Source of the DNA: Ancylomarina salipaludis
Lineage (GTDB): Bacteria; Bacteroidota; Bacteroidia; Bacteroidales; Marinifilaceae
DNA length: 64,000 nucleotides
Reading direction: 5' to 3'
Assembly: GCF_004122035.1 (NCBI RefSeq)
Contig: NZ_SAXA01000011.1
Coordinates: forward strand, 62,001-126,000
Position numbers and translations under genes: made by a program. Below the pieces are notes generated by a model. The model had not been told where the DNA came from. It saw only the letters and a program-made list of their open reading frames with translations, and searched no databases. Below, in pieces: positions 54,226-63,089 of the stretch. The stretch's first letter is position 1. Each line of letters begins with the position of its first letter.

Positions 54226-56298
54226 ATGCGCTTAAAATTTCTAAGCTATCTGAGTTTTATAATTATTCTGTTATCAACTTATTCCTTATCGGCTCAGATT
54301 TCTCATGGGGGTAATCCTTATTTTAAATCGGCTGCCAGTGCAATGAAGTTTGAGACTTTAGTGATGCCTGTCGAAAATATGCTTAGGATTAAGTCAGAGC
54401 GAGCGAGTGAAATTCATTCAAGATTAAAACATGATCAATTTGCTTACGAGTTTGTTTTGGATAAAACGATAGAGAATTCGGGGAAATGGACCATCTTGTC
54501 GGATGGGCAACGCATTTGGAATTTAGCTGTATCCTCACCGGGGGCCTATTCTTTAAATTTGGTTTTTGATAGGTTTCGTTTACCCAAGGGTGGACAGTTA
54601 TTTGTCTATAATTACACCAGCGGTAGAGTATTGGGAGCTTATACTGAAAAAAATAATAAACCCTCGGGGCGATTTGCAATAGAGCCTTTGGAGGGGGACG
54701 AACTGATTATTGAATATATCGAGCCTCTAAATCCGGAGTTTAAAGCTGAGCTTAAACTTGGGAAAGTGTATCATGATTATAAAAATATTTTTAAGCTCTT
54801 AAATTCTAAAAGTTCACAAGTCAAAAGTGCATCAGGCAGTTGTAATGTTGATATCAATTGTTCGGAGGGATTGACCTGGCAAACTGAAAAGCATGCAGTT
54901 TGTCATATGACTTATGCGGGGTGGATTGCGACGGGAACTTTGATAAATAATTCAAAGAAAGATGGGCGCCCTTTTATCTTAACGGCTCATCATGTGATTA
55001 GTGAAGAGGCTATTGCCGAACAGGCGATCTTTTATTTCAATTATGAAGCAGATGTTTGTGATGGCGTATCTGGTACCAAAACTCAAACTATTTCGGGTTC
55101 GACTTTGAGAGCAACAACACCACATTTGGATTTTTCTTTGTTGGAGTTGACTGCCATACCACCATCTATTTATCAGCCTTATTATGCCGGCTGGGATCGA
55201 TCAGGAAGCATTCCCAATCAAACGGTTTGTATTCATCATCCTAGTGGAGATGTGAAAAAAATATCGATAGATTACAATCCGCCATCAACTGGAACTTATA
55301 CAGATGCTGATTATACTTTTGACAATAATACACACTGGCATATCGAGAATTGGGAGGTGGGGACGACTGAAGGTGGCTCATCGGGTTCACCTTTGTTTGA
55401 TACGAATCATAGAGTGATAGGTGATCTGACAGGAGGAGATGCCAACTGCTCCAGTTCGGTGGATGATTATTTTGCTAAGTTTTCGGCAAGTTGGGATACG
55501 TATCCGGCCAAAGAAAATCAATTGAAGTATTGGTTGGATCCTGATAATACAGGTGTTTTTGTTTTGGATGGATACAATCCTTCTATTCAGACGGATAAAA
55601 GTATAGCTTGTGTAGATTCAGATGTGGAGATCTACTTTGATTTTGGGATGGATTTCGATACCTATTTTTGGGATTTTGGCGATGATGTGAATCCGAAAAC
55701 TGCTACGACTGCAGGGCCACATAAAGTGCAGTATGCCACATCTGGAATTAAAACAATCAGTTTGGTTTATACCAAGGGGGATCTTACATTGAATGAATTT
55801 ACCAGTTTGGTGGTTGTTACTGAAACAGAGCCCGATTTTACCTATTTGTTTAAGCAAAAGAGTTTTGATTTTAAAGATGCTTCAACGAATGCGGTTAGTT
55901 ATCTATGGGATTTTGGTGATGGACAGAGCTCTACGTCAACTAATCCGAGTCATGTGTATAAGAATGCGGGCAAGTATAGGGTGAAATTGACAGTAAATAA
56001 TGCATGTGGAGACAGAAGTCTGACAAAGGAAGTGAATACATCTTATGATTCAGAACTCGTGATTTATCCAAACCCAAGTAAGAATGTGAAAACCAGAGTC
56101 GATCTTAATGCAGTTTTGTTTGATCGGATTGATTGGTGGCTCTATGATACGCGAGGCGCAGAGCGTTTAAGTGGTTTTGCGACGAAATACAATTCGTTTA
56201 TCGACCTTGATTTAAGATTATTCCCCGCTGGACTTTATGTTTTAAAAATGAATATTGATGGTTCTGTTGTGAACCGAAAAGTCATCGTATTAAAATAA
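54226..56298 (+). CDS. T9SS-secreted trypsin-like protease with PKD domains
   Basis: A signal peptide (cleaved near SLSAQ) is followed by a propeptide-like beta domain (about 70-185). The trypsin-like catalytic domain resembles lysyl endopeptidase: GTLINN, ILTAHHVIS (His256), PHLDFSLLEL (Asp) and GTTEGGSSGSPLFD (Ser). Several cysteines (CNVDINCSEG, CHMTY) fit the disulfide-bonded secreted form. Two PKD-like domains follow (FWDFGDDVNP; YLWDFGDGQSS). The C-terminal sorting domain has IYPNPSKN and ends GLYVLKMNIDGSVVNRKVIVLK-like, typical of type IX secretion. With 690 residues it is a complete export-and-anchor protease. Confidence 0.92.
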   Translation: MRLKFLSYLSFIIILLSTYSLSAQISHGGNPYFKSAASAMKFETLVMPVENMLRIKSERASEIHSRLKHDQFAYEFVLDKTIENSGKWTILSDGQRIWNLAVSSPGAYSLNLVFDRFRLPKGGQLFVYNYTSGRVLGAYTEKNNKPSGRFAIEPLEGDELIIEYIEPLNPEFKAELKLGKVYHDYKNIFKLLNSKSSQVKSASGSCNVDINCSEGLTWQTEKHAVCHMTYAGWIATGTLINNSKKDGRPFILTAHHVISEEAIAEQAIFYFNYEADVCDGVSGTKTQTISGSTLRATTPHLDFSLLELTAIPPSIYQPYYAGWDRSGSIPNQTVCIHHPSGDVKKISIDYNPPSTGTYTDADYTFDNNTHWHIENWEVGTTEGGSSGSPLFDTNHRVIGDLTGGDANCSSSVDDYFAKFSASWDTYPAKENQLKYWLDPDNTGVFVLDGYNPSIQTDKSIACVDSDVEIYFDFGMDFDTYFWDFGDDVNPKTATTAGPHKVQYATSGIKTISLVYTKGDLTLNEFTSLVVVTETEPDFTYLFKQKSFDFKDASTNAVSYLWDFGDGQSSTSTNPSHVYKNAGKYRVKLTVNNACGDRSLTKEVNTSYDSELVIYPNPSKNVKTRVDLNAVLFDRIDWWLYDTRGAERLSGFATKYNSFIDLDLRLFPAGLYVLKMNIDGSVVNRKVIVLK

Positions 56299-56302
56299 AA
56301 GT

Positions 56303-56337
56303 AAAAAAGACAGGTTTCTATAATAAGTAACCTGTCT
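56303..56337 (-). terminator. Terminator of the Gph-like gene
   Basis: A 9-bp stem (agacaggtt, 56308-56316, with aacctgtct, 56329-56337) is followed on the minus strand by a T-run (plus-strand A-run 56303-56308). It may also end the convergent protease transcript. Confidence 0.8.
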
Positions 56338-56346
56338 TCTGCTATT

Positions 56347-56997
56347 TTAAATATGTTTCAAGAGTTCTGAAGCTTCGCTAATAATAGCTTTAGCTCCTTT
56401 CGCTTTTAATTCTTCGGCATCACGAAATCCCCACAATACACCTACGCCAAACATGCCGGCATTTTGGGCTGTTTCCATATCAACACCTGAATCGCCTACA
56501 AACATAAGTTGGTTAGGAGATAAATTCATTTTTTCAGCAGCTATCAATGCTCCCTGGGGATTGGGTTTTCTGGCGACGTCACCACCAGCTCCAATCACAA
56601 ATTCAACATCCCATTCTGCAAGAAGAACTTTGACTACTTTTTGAGTTAAGTGATTCGCTTTGTTTGAGAAAACAGCAATTTTAATCCCTTTATCGTTGAG
56701 TTGATTAAGAAGATGGGCAACCCCCGGATAAAGTTTGGTTTTATTGATGCAGTTTGCCCCATAAACCTGAAGCATTCGATCTAAATTTTTAGGGAAATAC
56801 TCATCTGTTCTTAAGCTTTCGGGTAAGGACCTTTTTACCAGTTTTCGAATTCCGTTTCCTACAAAGGTTTTGTAAGTCTCTATATCATGTGTTGCTAAAT
56901 TTTGCTCTTCCAAAACCTGATTCATTGAATCTGCAATGTCTTCAATTGAATCAGCAAGTGTTCCGTCCAAATCGAATACGATTCCTTTTATGCTCAT
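56347..56997 (-). CDS. HAD phosphatase, phosphoglycolate phosphatase-like
   Basis: The HAD motifs are complete: IVFDLDGTLADS with Asp9 and Asp11, then VFSNKANHLT (motif II). KPNPQG gives the motif III Lys, and FVGDSGVDMETAQNAG is motif IV. A helical cap between motifs I and II makes it the Gph/beta-phosphoglucomutase-like class. At 216 residues it is close to phosphoglycolate phosphatase, which removes 2-phosphoglycolate formed during DNA repair or oxygenation. Other small phosphoester substrates are possible. It is divergent from umuC. Confidence 0.87.
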   Translation of the reverse strand: MSIKGIVFDLDGTLADSIEDIADSMNQVLEEQNLATHDIETYKTFVGNGIRKLVKRSLPESLRTDEYFPKNLDRMLQVYGANCINKTKLYPGVAHLLNQLNDKGIKIAVFSNKANHLTQKVVKVLLAEWDVEFVIGAGGDVARKPNPQGALIAAEKMNLSPNQLMFVGDSGVDMETAQNAGMFGVGVLWGFRDAEELKAKGAKAIISEASELLKHI

Positions 56998-57150
56998 TAT
57001 GTTATTTTAGTGTGTTTGTAAATAGCTTCGTCTGACCGAAAAGCTTTTGCAAATATCGGTATGAACATTTTACTGACAAAAGAATGTCTGTTAAATTTAG
57101 ATTTCATTTATTATTGGGAGCTTATGCACAATTCAATTTTATAGTCTTCA

Positions 57151-57201
57151 GTTACCAGAGATAATAGCCATATGGCAATTATCTGTTACCTTTGCCATAT
57201 G
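57151..57201 (+). promoter_or_regulatory. umuC control region with nested palindromes and a -7 box
   Basis: Several structures overlap. The first is a 26-bp palindrome at 57159-57184 (AGATAATaGCC-ATAT-GGCaATTATCT), with 12 of 13 base pairs symmetric. The second is a 10-bp perfect inverted repeat, CATATGGCAA (57169-57178) with TTGCCATATG (57192-57201), whose second arm contains the start codon. Direct repeats GTTACC (57151 and 57185) are also present. TAccTTTG (57187-57194) is a -7 match ending 4 bases before the ATG, so the mRNA may be nearly leaderless. It looks like an operator for a damage-responsive repressor. Confidence 0.65.
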
Positions 57202-58464
57202 TATGCTTTAGTCGATTGCAATAACTTTTATGCTTCATGCGAGCGGGTATTTAAGCCTTCTCTCAATGGCAAACCTATTGTTGTTTTATCAAACAACGAT
57301 GGCTGTGTTATTGCGCGGAGTCAGGAAGCCAAAGATCTGGGGATCCCAATGGCAGCAGCAGCTTATAAGTTTAAAAAGTTATTTGAAGAGAAAGGGGTTT
57401 CTGTTTTTTCTTCAAATTATGCTTTATATGGCGATATGAGTCATCGGGTTATGACGATTTTATCAGGTTTTGCTGCTGAAATGGAAATTTATAGTATCGA
57501 TGAGGCCTTTCTGGATTTGCATGGTTACGATTATATCAATTTGGAAGAGTATGCCCGGGAAATAAAAGCGAAGGTGGAAAAATGGACGGGGATTCCCGTG
57601 TGTATTGGTTTAGGTCCAACAAAATCATTGGCAAAACTTGCCAATCGAATTGCTAAAAAATACAGCGATCGAACACATGGTGTTTACCTTATTGATAACG
57701 ATGAGAAACGTGAAAAAGCGCTTAAATGGGTAGGTGTAGAAGATATTTGGGGAATAGGCCGACAGTATGCAAAAAAACTTCGGAGCTACGATGTTAAAAC
57801 GGGCTATGATTTTATTCAAAGAGCCGATCATTGGGTTCGGAAGGAGTTTTCAGTGGTTGGTTTGCGTTTGAAACACGATTTGATGGGTATCCCTTCAATA
57901 CAATTGGAGCAATGGCAGACTAAAAAATCAATTTCGACAACACGAACCTTTGAATCGACGACAAGTGATTACGAGGAAATCAGGGAGCGTGTCGCAACGT
58001 TTACGGTTAGTTGTGCTGAGAAGCTGCGAAAACAAGGCTCATCCTGTTCAGCTCTGATGGTTTTTATCCAAACCAGCAAACATCAAAAACATTTGCCGCA
58101 ATATCAGAATTCTTTGGTTATGCATATTCCCTATGCAACGAATTCGAGTATCGATTTGGTGAAGTTTGCCATACAAGCTTTGAAAAAGATTTATCGAGAA
58201 GGTTATGCCTATAAGAAAGCTGGTGTTATTGTTCTCGATCTTGTAGATGAATCGCAAAAGCAATTATCTCTTTTTTCGGGTGAAAATCCGAAGCACACAA
58301 TTTTGCATAAAGTGATGGATGCATTGAATAATAGGTATAAGGATAGCACGGTAAAGTTGGGCTGTCAGGATCCCAAGCGAATGTGGAAAATGAAGCAGGA
58401 AAAATTATCCCCTTCGTATACAACTAAATTAAGCGATATCTTAAAAATAAAATTGAATGACTAA
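57199..58464 (+). CDS. umuC: Translesion DNA polymerase V catalytic subunit UmuC
   Basis: This Y-family polymerase copies past DNA lesions. The preferred ATG 57199 gives the family start [18 protein letters not shown] with catalytic Asp6. The upstream in-frame ATG 57172 lies inside the palindromes. The second metal site is [10 protein letters not shown] (Asp101, Glu102). [19 protein letters not shown] and [16 protein letters not shown] (HhH) follow. The C-terminal part contains the little finger and a UmuC-specific tail with QLSLFSG, a likely sliding-clamp-binding peptide. Its 421 residues are normal. It overlaps umuD by 8 bases, but in reversed order (umuC first). Confidence 0.94.
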   Translation: MYALVDCNNFYASCERVFKPSLNGKPIVVLSNNDGCVIARSQEAKDLGIPMAAAAYKFKKLFEEKGVSVFSSNYALYGDMSHRVMTILSGFAAEMEIYSIDEAFLDLHGYDYINLEEYAREIKAKVEKWTGIPVCIGLGPTKSLAKLANRIAKKYSDRTHGVYLIDNDEKREKALKWVGVEDIWGIGRQYAKKLRSYDVKTGYDFIQRADHWVRKEFSVVGLRLKHDLMGIPSIQLEQWQTKKSISTTRTFESTTSDYEEIRERVATFTVSCAEKLRKQGSSCSALMVFIQTSKHQKHLPQYQNSLVMHIPYATNSSIDLVKFAIQALKKIYREGYAYKKAGVIVLDLVDESQKQLSLFSGENPKHTILHKVMDALNNRYKDSTVKLGCQDPKRMWKMKQEKLSPSYTTKLSDILKIKLND

Positions 58465-58891
58465 AGAAAGCAAACTCCAATTTTTTATTCCATCGAGCAA
58501 AGAAAAACTATTGCTTCCTTTTGTTAGTGCTAAAGTTCGTGCTGGTTTCCCAAGTCCGGCTGATGATTTTATTGAAACAAAAATAAGTCTTGATAAAGAG
58601 CTCATAAAGAATAAGGAAGCCACATTTTACGTCAGAGTTGAAGGTTCGAGTATGATAGGGGCTAATATTCACGATGGTGACCTTCTCGTTATTGATAGAA
58701 GTCTGGAGCCTAGTAATAACAAAATAGCAGTTTGTTTTATCGATGGTGAATTTACCGTGAAGCGGCTCAGAATTGAGAAGGATCATATCCTTTTGATGCC
58801 TGAAAACGAAAAGTTTGAACCCATAAAGGTCACTTCGGATAACGATTTTCTTATTTGGGGAGTTGTAACTTACATTATAAAAGCAGTTTAA
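58457..58891 (+). CDS. umuD: UmuD-type S24 self-cleaving protein
   Basis: This S24 peptidase-fold accessory factor is cleaved after DNA damage to form UmuD', which joins UmuC. The Ala29-Gly30 cleavage site ([11 protein letters not shown]), the nucleophile Ser65 in VEGSSMIGA and the general base Lys102 in GEFTVKRLR are all in place. It has 144 residues, like E. coli UmuD, and lacks a DNA-binding domain, so it is not LexA. The gene follows umuC with an 8-base overlap. Its stop codon overlaps the start of the DUF523 gene (TAATG). The usual gene order in other bacteria is umuD before umuC. Confidence 0.92.
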   Translation: MTKESKLQFFIPSSKEKLLLPFVSAKVRAGFPSPADDFIETKISLDKELIKNKEATFYVRVEGSSMIGANIHDGDLLVIDRSLEPSNNKIAVCFIDGEFTVKRLRIEKDHILLMPENEKFEPIKVTSDNDFLIWGVVTYIIKAV

Positions 58892-59349
58892 TGTCACAGA
58901 AAATATATTTAGTTAGCGCATGTCTACTCGGAATTAATTGTCGTTACAATGGGAGTAGTAGTCAACTGTCAGAGCTTGAAACCTTGGTTGATTCAGGACG
59001 AATGATGCCTGTTTGTCCGGAAGTATTGGGAGGATTAGGCACGCCTCGTGATGCTTGTGAAATAGTTTTTGACGCTGATGGCGATCAGAAAGTTCTGACT
59101 AAAGCCGGATCAGATTGTTCTGATGCCTTTAAAAAGGGAGCGCAAAGAGTACTGGAAATTTGTAAGGCCTGTGATGTTGGAAAAGTTATTCTGAAAGCCA
59201 ATAGCCCTTCGTGTGGTTGTGGTTTCATCTACGATGGAACATTTTCAGGAAAACTCGTCGAGGGTAATGGTTTAACATCTCAATTACTACTTGATAATGG
59301 GATTGAGGTTTACAATGAGAACAACTGGACAGAGACTGAATTTATTTAA
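58891..59349 (+). CDS. DUF523 / TudS-like protein
   Basis: ATG 58891 overlaps the umuD stop by one base; the longer frame from 58855 runs through umuD. Its 152 residues match DUF523, which includes thiouracil desulfidase TudS. The three cysteines expected to bind its Fe-S cluster are at 11 (VSACLLGINCRYNG), 42 (MPVCPE) and 108 (KANSPSCGCG, preceded by Ser107). GGLGTPRD is another family mark. Fused DUF523-DUF1722 proteins (YbgA) sit near photolyase in enterics, so a tie to DNA-damage biology has precedent. Here it is the third gene of the umuC-umuD operon. Confidence 0.85.
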   Translation: MSQKIYLVSACLLGINCRYNGSSSQLSELETLVDSGRMMPVCPEVLGGLGTPRDACEIVFDADGDQKVLTKAGSDCSDAFKKGAQRVLEICKACDVGKVILKANSPSCGCGFIYDGTFSGKLVEGNGLTSQLLLDNGIEVYNENNWTETEFI

Positions 59350-59400
59350 ATCAGACCTCCAAATAAGCAGTATAGAGTTATAATATCCCGTCATTTCATT

Positions 59401-59408
59401 TACCTTTG
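59401..59408 (+). promoter_or_regulatory. Possible -7 box of the MATE gene
   Basis: TAccTTTG, the same sequence as the -7 box in front of umuC, lies 63 bases before the start codon. No -33 TTTG is seen. Confidence 0.4.
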
Positions 59409-59471
59409 CAGGCCATTTGAATACTATGGTATTCTTTTGTAATACTTCGTTTTCTATACTTATCAGTAACA

Positions 59472-60845
59472 ATGACCAGTCAAACAATCCGCTCATATTT
59501 TCAGTCTTATCAATCGCATTACAAAGGTCTAATAAAACTGGGAGTTCCGGTAATTTTAGCTCAGTTGGGGCAGGTTACTGTTGGGGTAATCGATAATATG
59601 ATGATTGGCCATGTGGGAACATTGGAGCTGGCTGCTGCATCATTTGCCAATACTATTTTTTGGCTAGTGATTGTTTTGGGAACTGGTTTTTCATATGCCA
59701 TTACCCCCCTTGTTGGAAAGGCAAGAGGCAATTATGAGATGAATCAGGTGGGGGCCTGGTTTAAGTCGTCTATGTGGGCGGTTTTGAGCATGGGGATCTT
59801 TTTAAGTCTGGTGATTTATATTATCAGCTTGTTTATGGATCAGATGGGGCAGGCTGCTAATGTGATTCTTCCGGCACGAACTTATTTGTGGATTATTAGT
59901 TTTTCCATAATACCCATGATGGTTTTTATGGGCTACAAGCAATTTTGTGAGGGCTTAGCTAACACAAGAGTTGCTATGAATATTGTTTTGATAGCTAATC
60001 TGGTAAATATCATATTCAACTATATTCTAATCAATGGAAAACTGGGTTTGCCTGCTATGGGTTTAAATGGAGCTGGTTATGGCACTTTGATTTCCAGAAT
60101 TTTTATGGCTGTCAGTTTCTTTTTTGTGTTTAAAAAGGGCAAAAGTTTTAAAGCTTATGGCGAAATTATAGCAAAGGCAGAGTTTGCAATTCAAGATTTC
60201 TTTAAGATATGGAAGATGGGGGTTCCAATTGGGGCTCAGCTGGTAATGGAAGCCTCGGCTTTTATGCTGAGTACCATTATGATGGGGTGGATTAGTGTTG
60301 CCGGCTTAGCTGCTCATCAAGTCGTTTTGAGTATCTCTACGATTAGTTTTATGGTTTATTTAGGGATTGCCTCAAGTACAACAATTCGTATCTCTTCACT
60401 TTTGGGAGAAAATAAAATAGAGGAGATGCGACAGGCAGGTTGGGCAGCCATTCATCTGGTTATTCTGATGGTCATTTTTATTGGTTTAGGCTTTTTACTT
60501 CTGAGAAACCAATTACCAACTCTATTTTCGGATGATCCTCTTGTTATTGCTTTAGCGGCACAGTTTATTGTTGTTATGCTGATTTATCAGTTGTTCGATG
60601 GTTTGCAAATTGTTTTTGGTAGCATTTTAAGAGGGATGTCTGATGTTAATATGCCAACACTTTACACCTTTATTGCTTATTTTATAGTATCTCTACCTAC
60701 GGGTTATCTTTGTGCATTTACTTTTGGATTAAAAGAAGTTGGTATTTGGTGGGGCTTACCCGTTGGATTGGGAACGGCTTCAATCTTATTTATGTTTAGG
60801 TTCATGAAATTGTCAAAGCAAAAATTGGCAGAACAGGTTTTTTAA
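59472..60845 (+). CDS. MATE-family efflux transporter (NorM-like)
   Basis: This inner-membrane cation-coupled drug exporter has 12 predicted helices in 457 residues. The MATE repeats are visible: LGVPVILAQLGQVTVGVIDNMMIGHVG in the first half and MGVPIGAQLVMEASAFMLSTIMMGWI in the second. Each has the conserved gate prolines and Gly. The nearest subgroup is NorM. Its stop codon overlaps the stop codon of the convergent patatin gene, so no terminator fits between them. It could export cationic or DNA-damaging compounds; its place right after the umu operon is suggestive only. Confidence 0.93.
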   Translation: MTSQTIRSYFQSYQSHYKGLIKLGVPVILAQLGQVTVGVIDNMMIGHVGTLELAAASFANTIFWLVIVLGTGFSYAITPLVGKARGNYEMNQVGAWFKSSMWAVLSMGIFLSLVIYIISLFMDQMGQAANVILPARTYLWIISFSIIPMMVFMGYKQFCEGLANTRVAMNIVLIANLVNIIFNYILINGKLGLPAMGLNGAGYGTLISRIFMAVSFFFVFKKGKSFKAYGEIIAKAEFAIQDFFKIWKMGVPIGAQLVMEASAFMLSTIMMGWISVAGLAAHQVVLSISTISFMVYLGIASSTTIRISSLLGENKIEEMRQAGWAAIHLVILMVIFIGLGFLLLRNQLPTLFSDDPLVIALAAQFIVVMLIYQLFDGLQIVFGSILRGMSDVNMPTLYTFIAYFIVSLPTGYLCAFTFGLKEVGIWWGLPVGLGTASILFMFRFMKLSKQKLAEQVF

Positions 60846-63043
60846 AACCAATAACCTAAATTGATAAAACCACGCACCTTTTGTTCCAGATCAGAAAGAC
60901 TAAGTGTCACTTCCATTGGTCCAACCAGTGAATTATAAGAGTAGGTTAAGCCAACTCCTTTAACCCAACGTCCTTTTGTTAGCGCAGTGTTGACATTATC
61001 TACAACCTTGCCAATATTGGGTTTAAGAACAAGGTAGTTGTTCTTGAATAACTCAAATTGAATATCGGTTCGAAAAACAAAGGAATTTTTCGATGCAAGT
61101 TCCATGCGTCTTAGGCCTACAAAAGGAACCTGAATATCGAAATAGTTGGTTTGATCAAGTCCGCCAGTATAGGTTAAGAAGACTTCCGGAATGGCTTTCC
61201 CCCATATGATACGACCATAGAATTTGGGGTAAACAGTTAGTCTTTGACTAAGGGATATTGCTTTCTGAGCTTTTAAATAGGCTACTGAAGCAGGCCGGTT
61301 GTTGCCATCAAGTGAAGACCCATTATTGGTGATAAGTTTGTATTCCCCATATAAGCTAAAGCCCCTTTTTGGGTAATAGGCTCTTTCATGAGAATCCATA
61401 TTAATAAAGGAGTAATAGGTGAAGAAATAATCTTCGTCAGATTGCTCAACAAATGGAATGGAAAGTTTAGATGAAACCCGATACAATTCCATTTTTCCAC
61501 CAAAGCCTATTGAGTAGGATTCTCTGAATGTAGAGTGAATATTGGCATCCAATTTTAAGTATTTTAAATCATAGCTGGCGATTTTTTTTCCATCCTGAAA
61601 CTCAAACACTTCCGAGTCGTTTAAGTCGAGTTTGAATTGATAGCCTGGTTTTAGTCCATTATCCAGATTATAAGTTGCTGTAAAACGGGGGTTTTCTGAT
61701 AATTTCAAATCTAAAGAAAGGCTCGATCCATCTTGAATTTTATTTTGGAAGGTTGTATTAAGAAGAACCGATGCTTTATTGTCATCATCGTAATGCATCC
61801 CAATATTAAACCGATTGGTTCTGCGTTCTTTAACATCGATGACAAGTGTTTTTTCATTACCACCCAGAAGTTGAAAACTAATTTTATCAAAATATTTGCT
61901 GCCATAGGCACGATTAATCCCTTTCTGGATTTCTTTTATCGAAATCCAATTTCTTGTTTCCAGATTAAGTTTTCCTAAAAGAGTTGATTTTCTAACATGT
62001 TTTAAACCATTGATTTGGATTTGATCAATAAAAAATTGACTGGAATCTGAAACGATGGGGTAATTTTGATTTTGTGTTTGGGACAGTTTGTACTTTTCGA
62101 TGAGTTGTTGAAGAGTGCGAATCTGTTCTGTGGCTTTCTTTTCACCTAAGTAAATCAGACTATCAGCTTTTTGAAAATCGGCAGTTGAATATTTTTTAAT
62201 GTTTGGTTTGATATAAATATCGCAGAGTTTTCTGTTTTTCTCAAATTCTTTTTTTGCCATCAAACTGATTGTTTGATTGATGATATCTTCTATTGAATGA
62301 AGTTCTTCTTTTTCTTTAGGCCCGGTTTGTACATCAACACCAATGACGATATCAGCTCCCATTTTGATTACCTCCTCTACCGGAAAGTTGTTCACCATAC
62401 CGCCATCAGCCAATAAGCGTCCGTCAATTTCTGTAGGCGTGAAGATGGTTGGGATCGCCATACTTGCTCTTAGTGCTTGTGAAATATTTCCCTTATCAAG
62501 AACAACCGCTTCACCAGTTTCCAAATCTGTTGCAATACATACAAATGGGATAGGAAACTTTCTAAAATCAGTCTTGTTGTGAAATTCAATAGTATTTTTC
62601 TCAAATAAATTGATGATGTTTTGCCCCTGAACAATACCTGCAGGAATTCTAATACCCGTTGGTTTTATGGGAAAAGAAATCACATATCGGTCGAGGTTTA
62701 TTTTGTCTTTGACATGAATGTATTTTCTTGATATTTTATCACTTAATAGAGTTTCCCAATCTTGACTTAAGACCAGCTTCTCAATTTCTGTGGCAGAATA
62801 TCCCATGGCATAAAAGGCTCCAATAATACTTCCCATACTGGTTCCGGCGATATAATCTATGGGCATATTTAATTCTTCGAGCACCTTAAGAACGCCAATG
62901 TGAGCAAATCCTTTGGCACCTCCACCACTTAAGACCAAGCCAATCTTTGGACGTGCGCCTTTTTTTAAACTATCCTGCTTGTTTTGAGCAGAAAGATTCA
63001 GACTAAGTAATAGAATTAGTGAAGAAAGTAGGATTTTATGCAT
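60842..63043 (-). CDS. Patatin-like phospholipase with POTRA and outer-membrane barrel
   Basis: After a signal peptide (cleaved near LSAQ) a patatin domain has the oxyanion loop SGGGAKG (39-45), nucleophile elbow GTSMG (Ser69) and catalytic Asp in ADGGMVNN (Asp213). A POTRA-like segment follows at about 340-420 (FFIDQIQINGLKHVRKSTLLGKL). Then comes a barrel of about 300 residues related to the Omp85/surface antigen fold, ending GFINLGYWF with terminal Phe. This is the layout of type Vd (PlpD-like) autotransporters, which expose a phospholipase. It has 733 residues. Confidence 0.92.
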   Translation of the reverse strand: MHKILLSSLILLLSLNLSAQNKQDSLKKGARPKIGLVLSGGGAKGFAHIGVLKVLEELNMPIDYIAGTSMGSIIGAFYAMGYSATEIEKLVLSQDWETLLSDKISRKYIHVKDKINLDRYVISFPIKPTGIRIPAGIVQGQNIINLFEKNTIEFHNKTDFRKFPIPFVCIATDLETGEAVVLDKGNISQALRASMAIPTIFTPTEIDGRLLADGGMVNNFPVEEVIKMGADIVIGVDVQTGPKEKEELHSIEDIINQTISLMAKKEFEKNRKLCDIYIKPNIKKYSTADFQKADSLIYLGEKKATEQIRTLQQLIEKYKLSQTQNQNYPIVSDSSQFFIDQIQINGLKHVRKSTLLGKLNLETRNWISIKEIQKGINRAYGSKYFDKISFQLLGGNEKTLVIDVKERRTNRFNIGMHYDDDNKASVLLNTTFQNKIQDGSSLSLDLKLSENPRFTATYNLDNGLKPGYQFKLDLNDSEVFEFQDGKKIASYDLKYLKLDANIHSTFRESYSIGFGGKMELYRVSSKLSIPFVEQSDEDYFFTYYSFINMDSHERAYYPKRGFSLYGEYKLITNNGSSLDGNNRPASVAYLKAQKAISLSQRLTVYPKFYGRIIWGKAIPEVFLTYTGGLDQTNYFDIQVPFVGLRRMELASKNSFVFRTDIQFELFKNNYLVLKPNIGKVVDNVNTALTKGRWVKGVGLTYSYNSLVGPMEVTLSLSDLEQKVRGFINLGYWF

Positions 63044-63089
63044 TATAGGTTAATTGTTGAGTTCCTTTGTACTTTATTATATGTTGAAA

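Noticed and set aside
57172-57198. Upstream ATG for umuC
   Set aside because: It lies within the palindromic control region and before the predicted transcription start. The family N-terminus begins at 57199.
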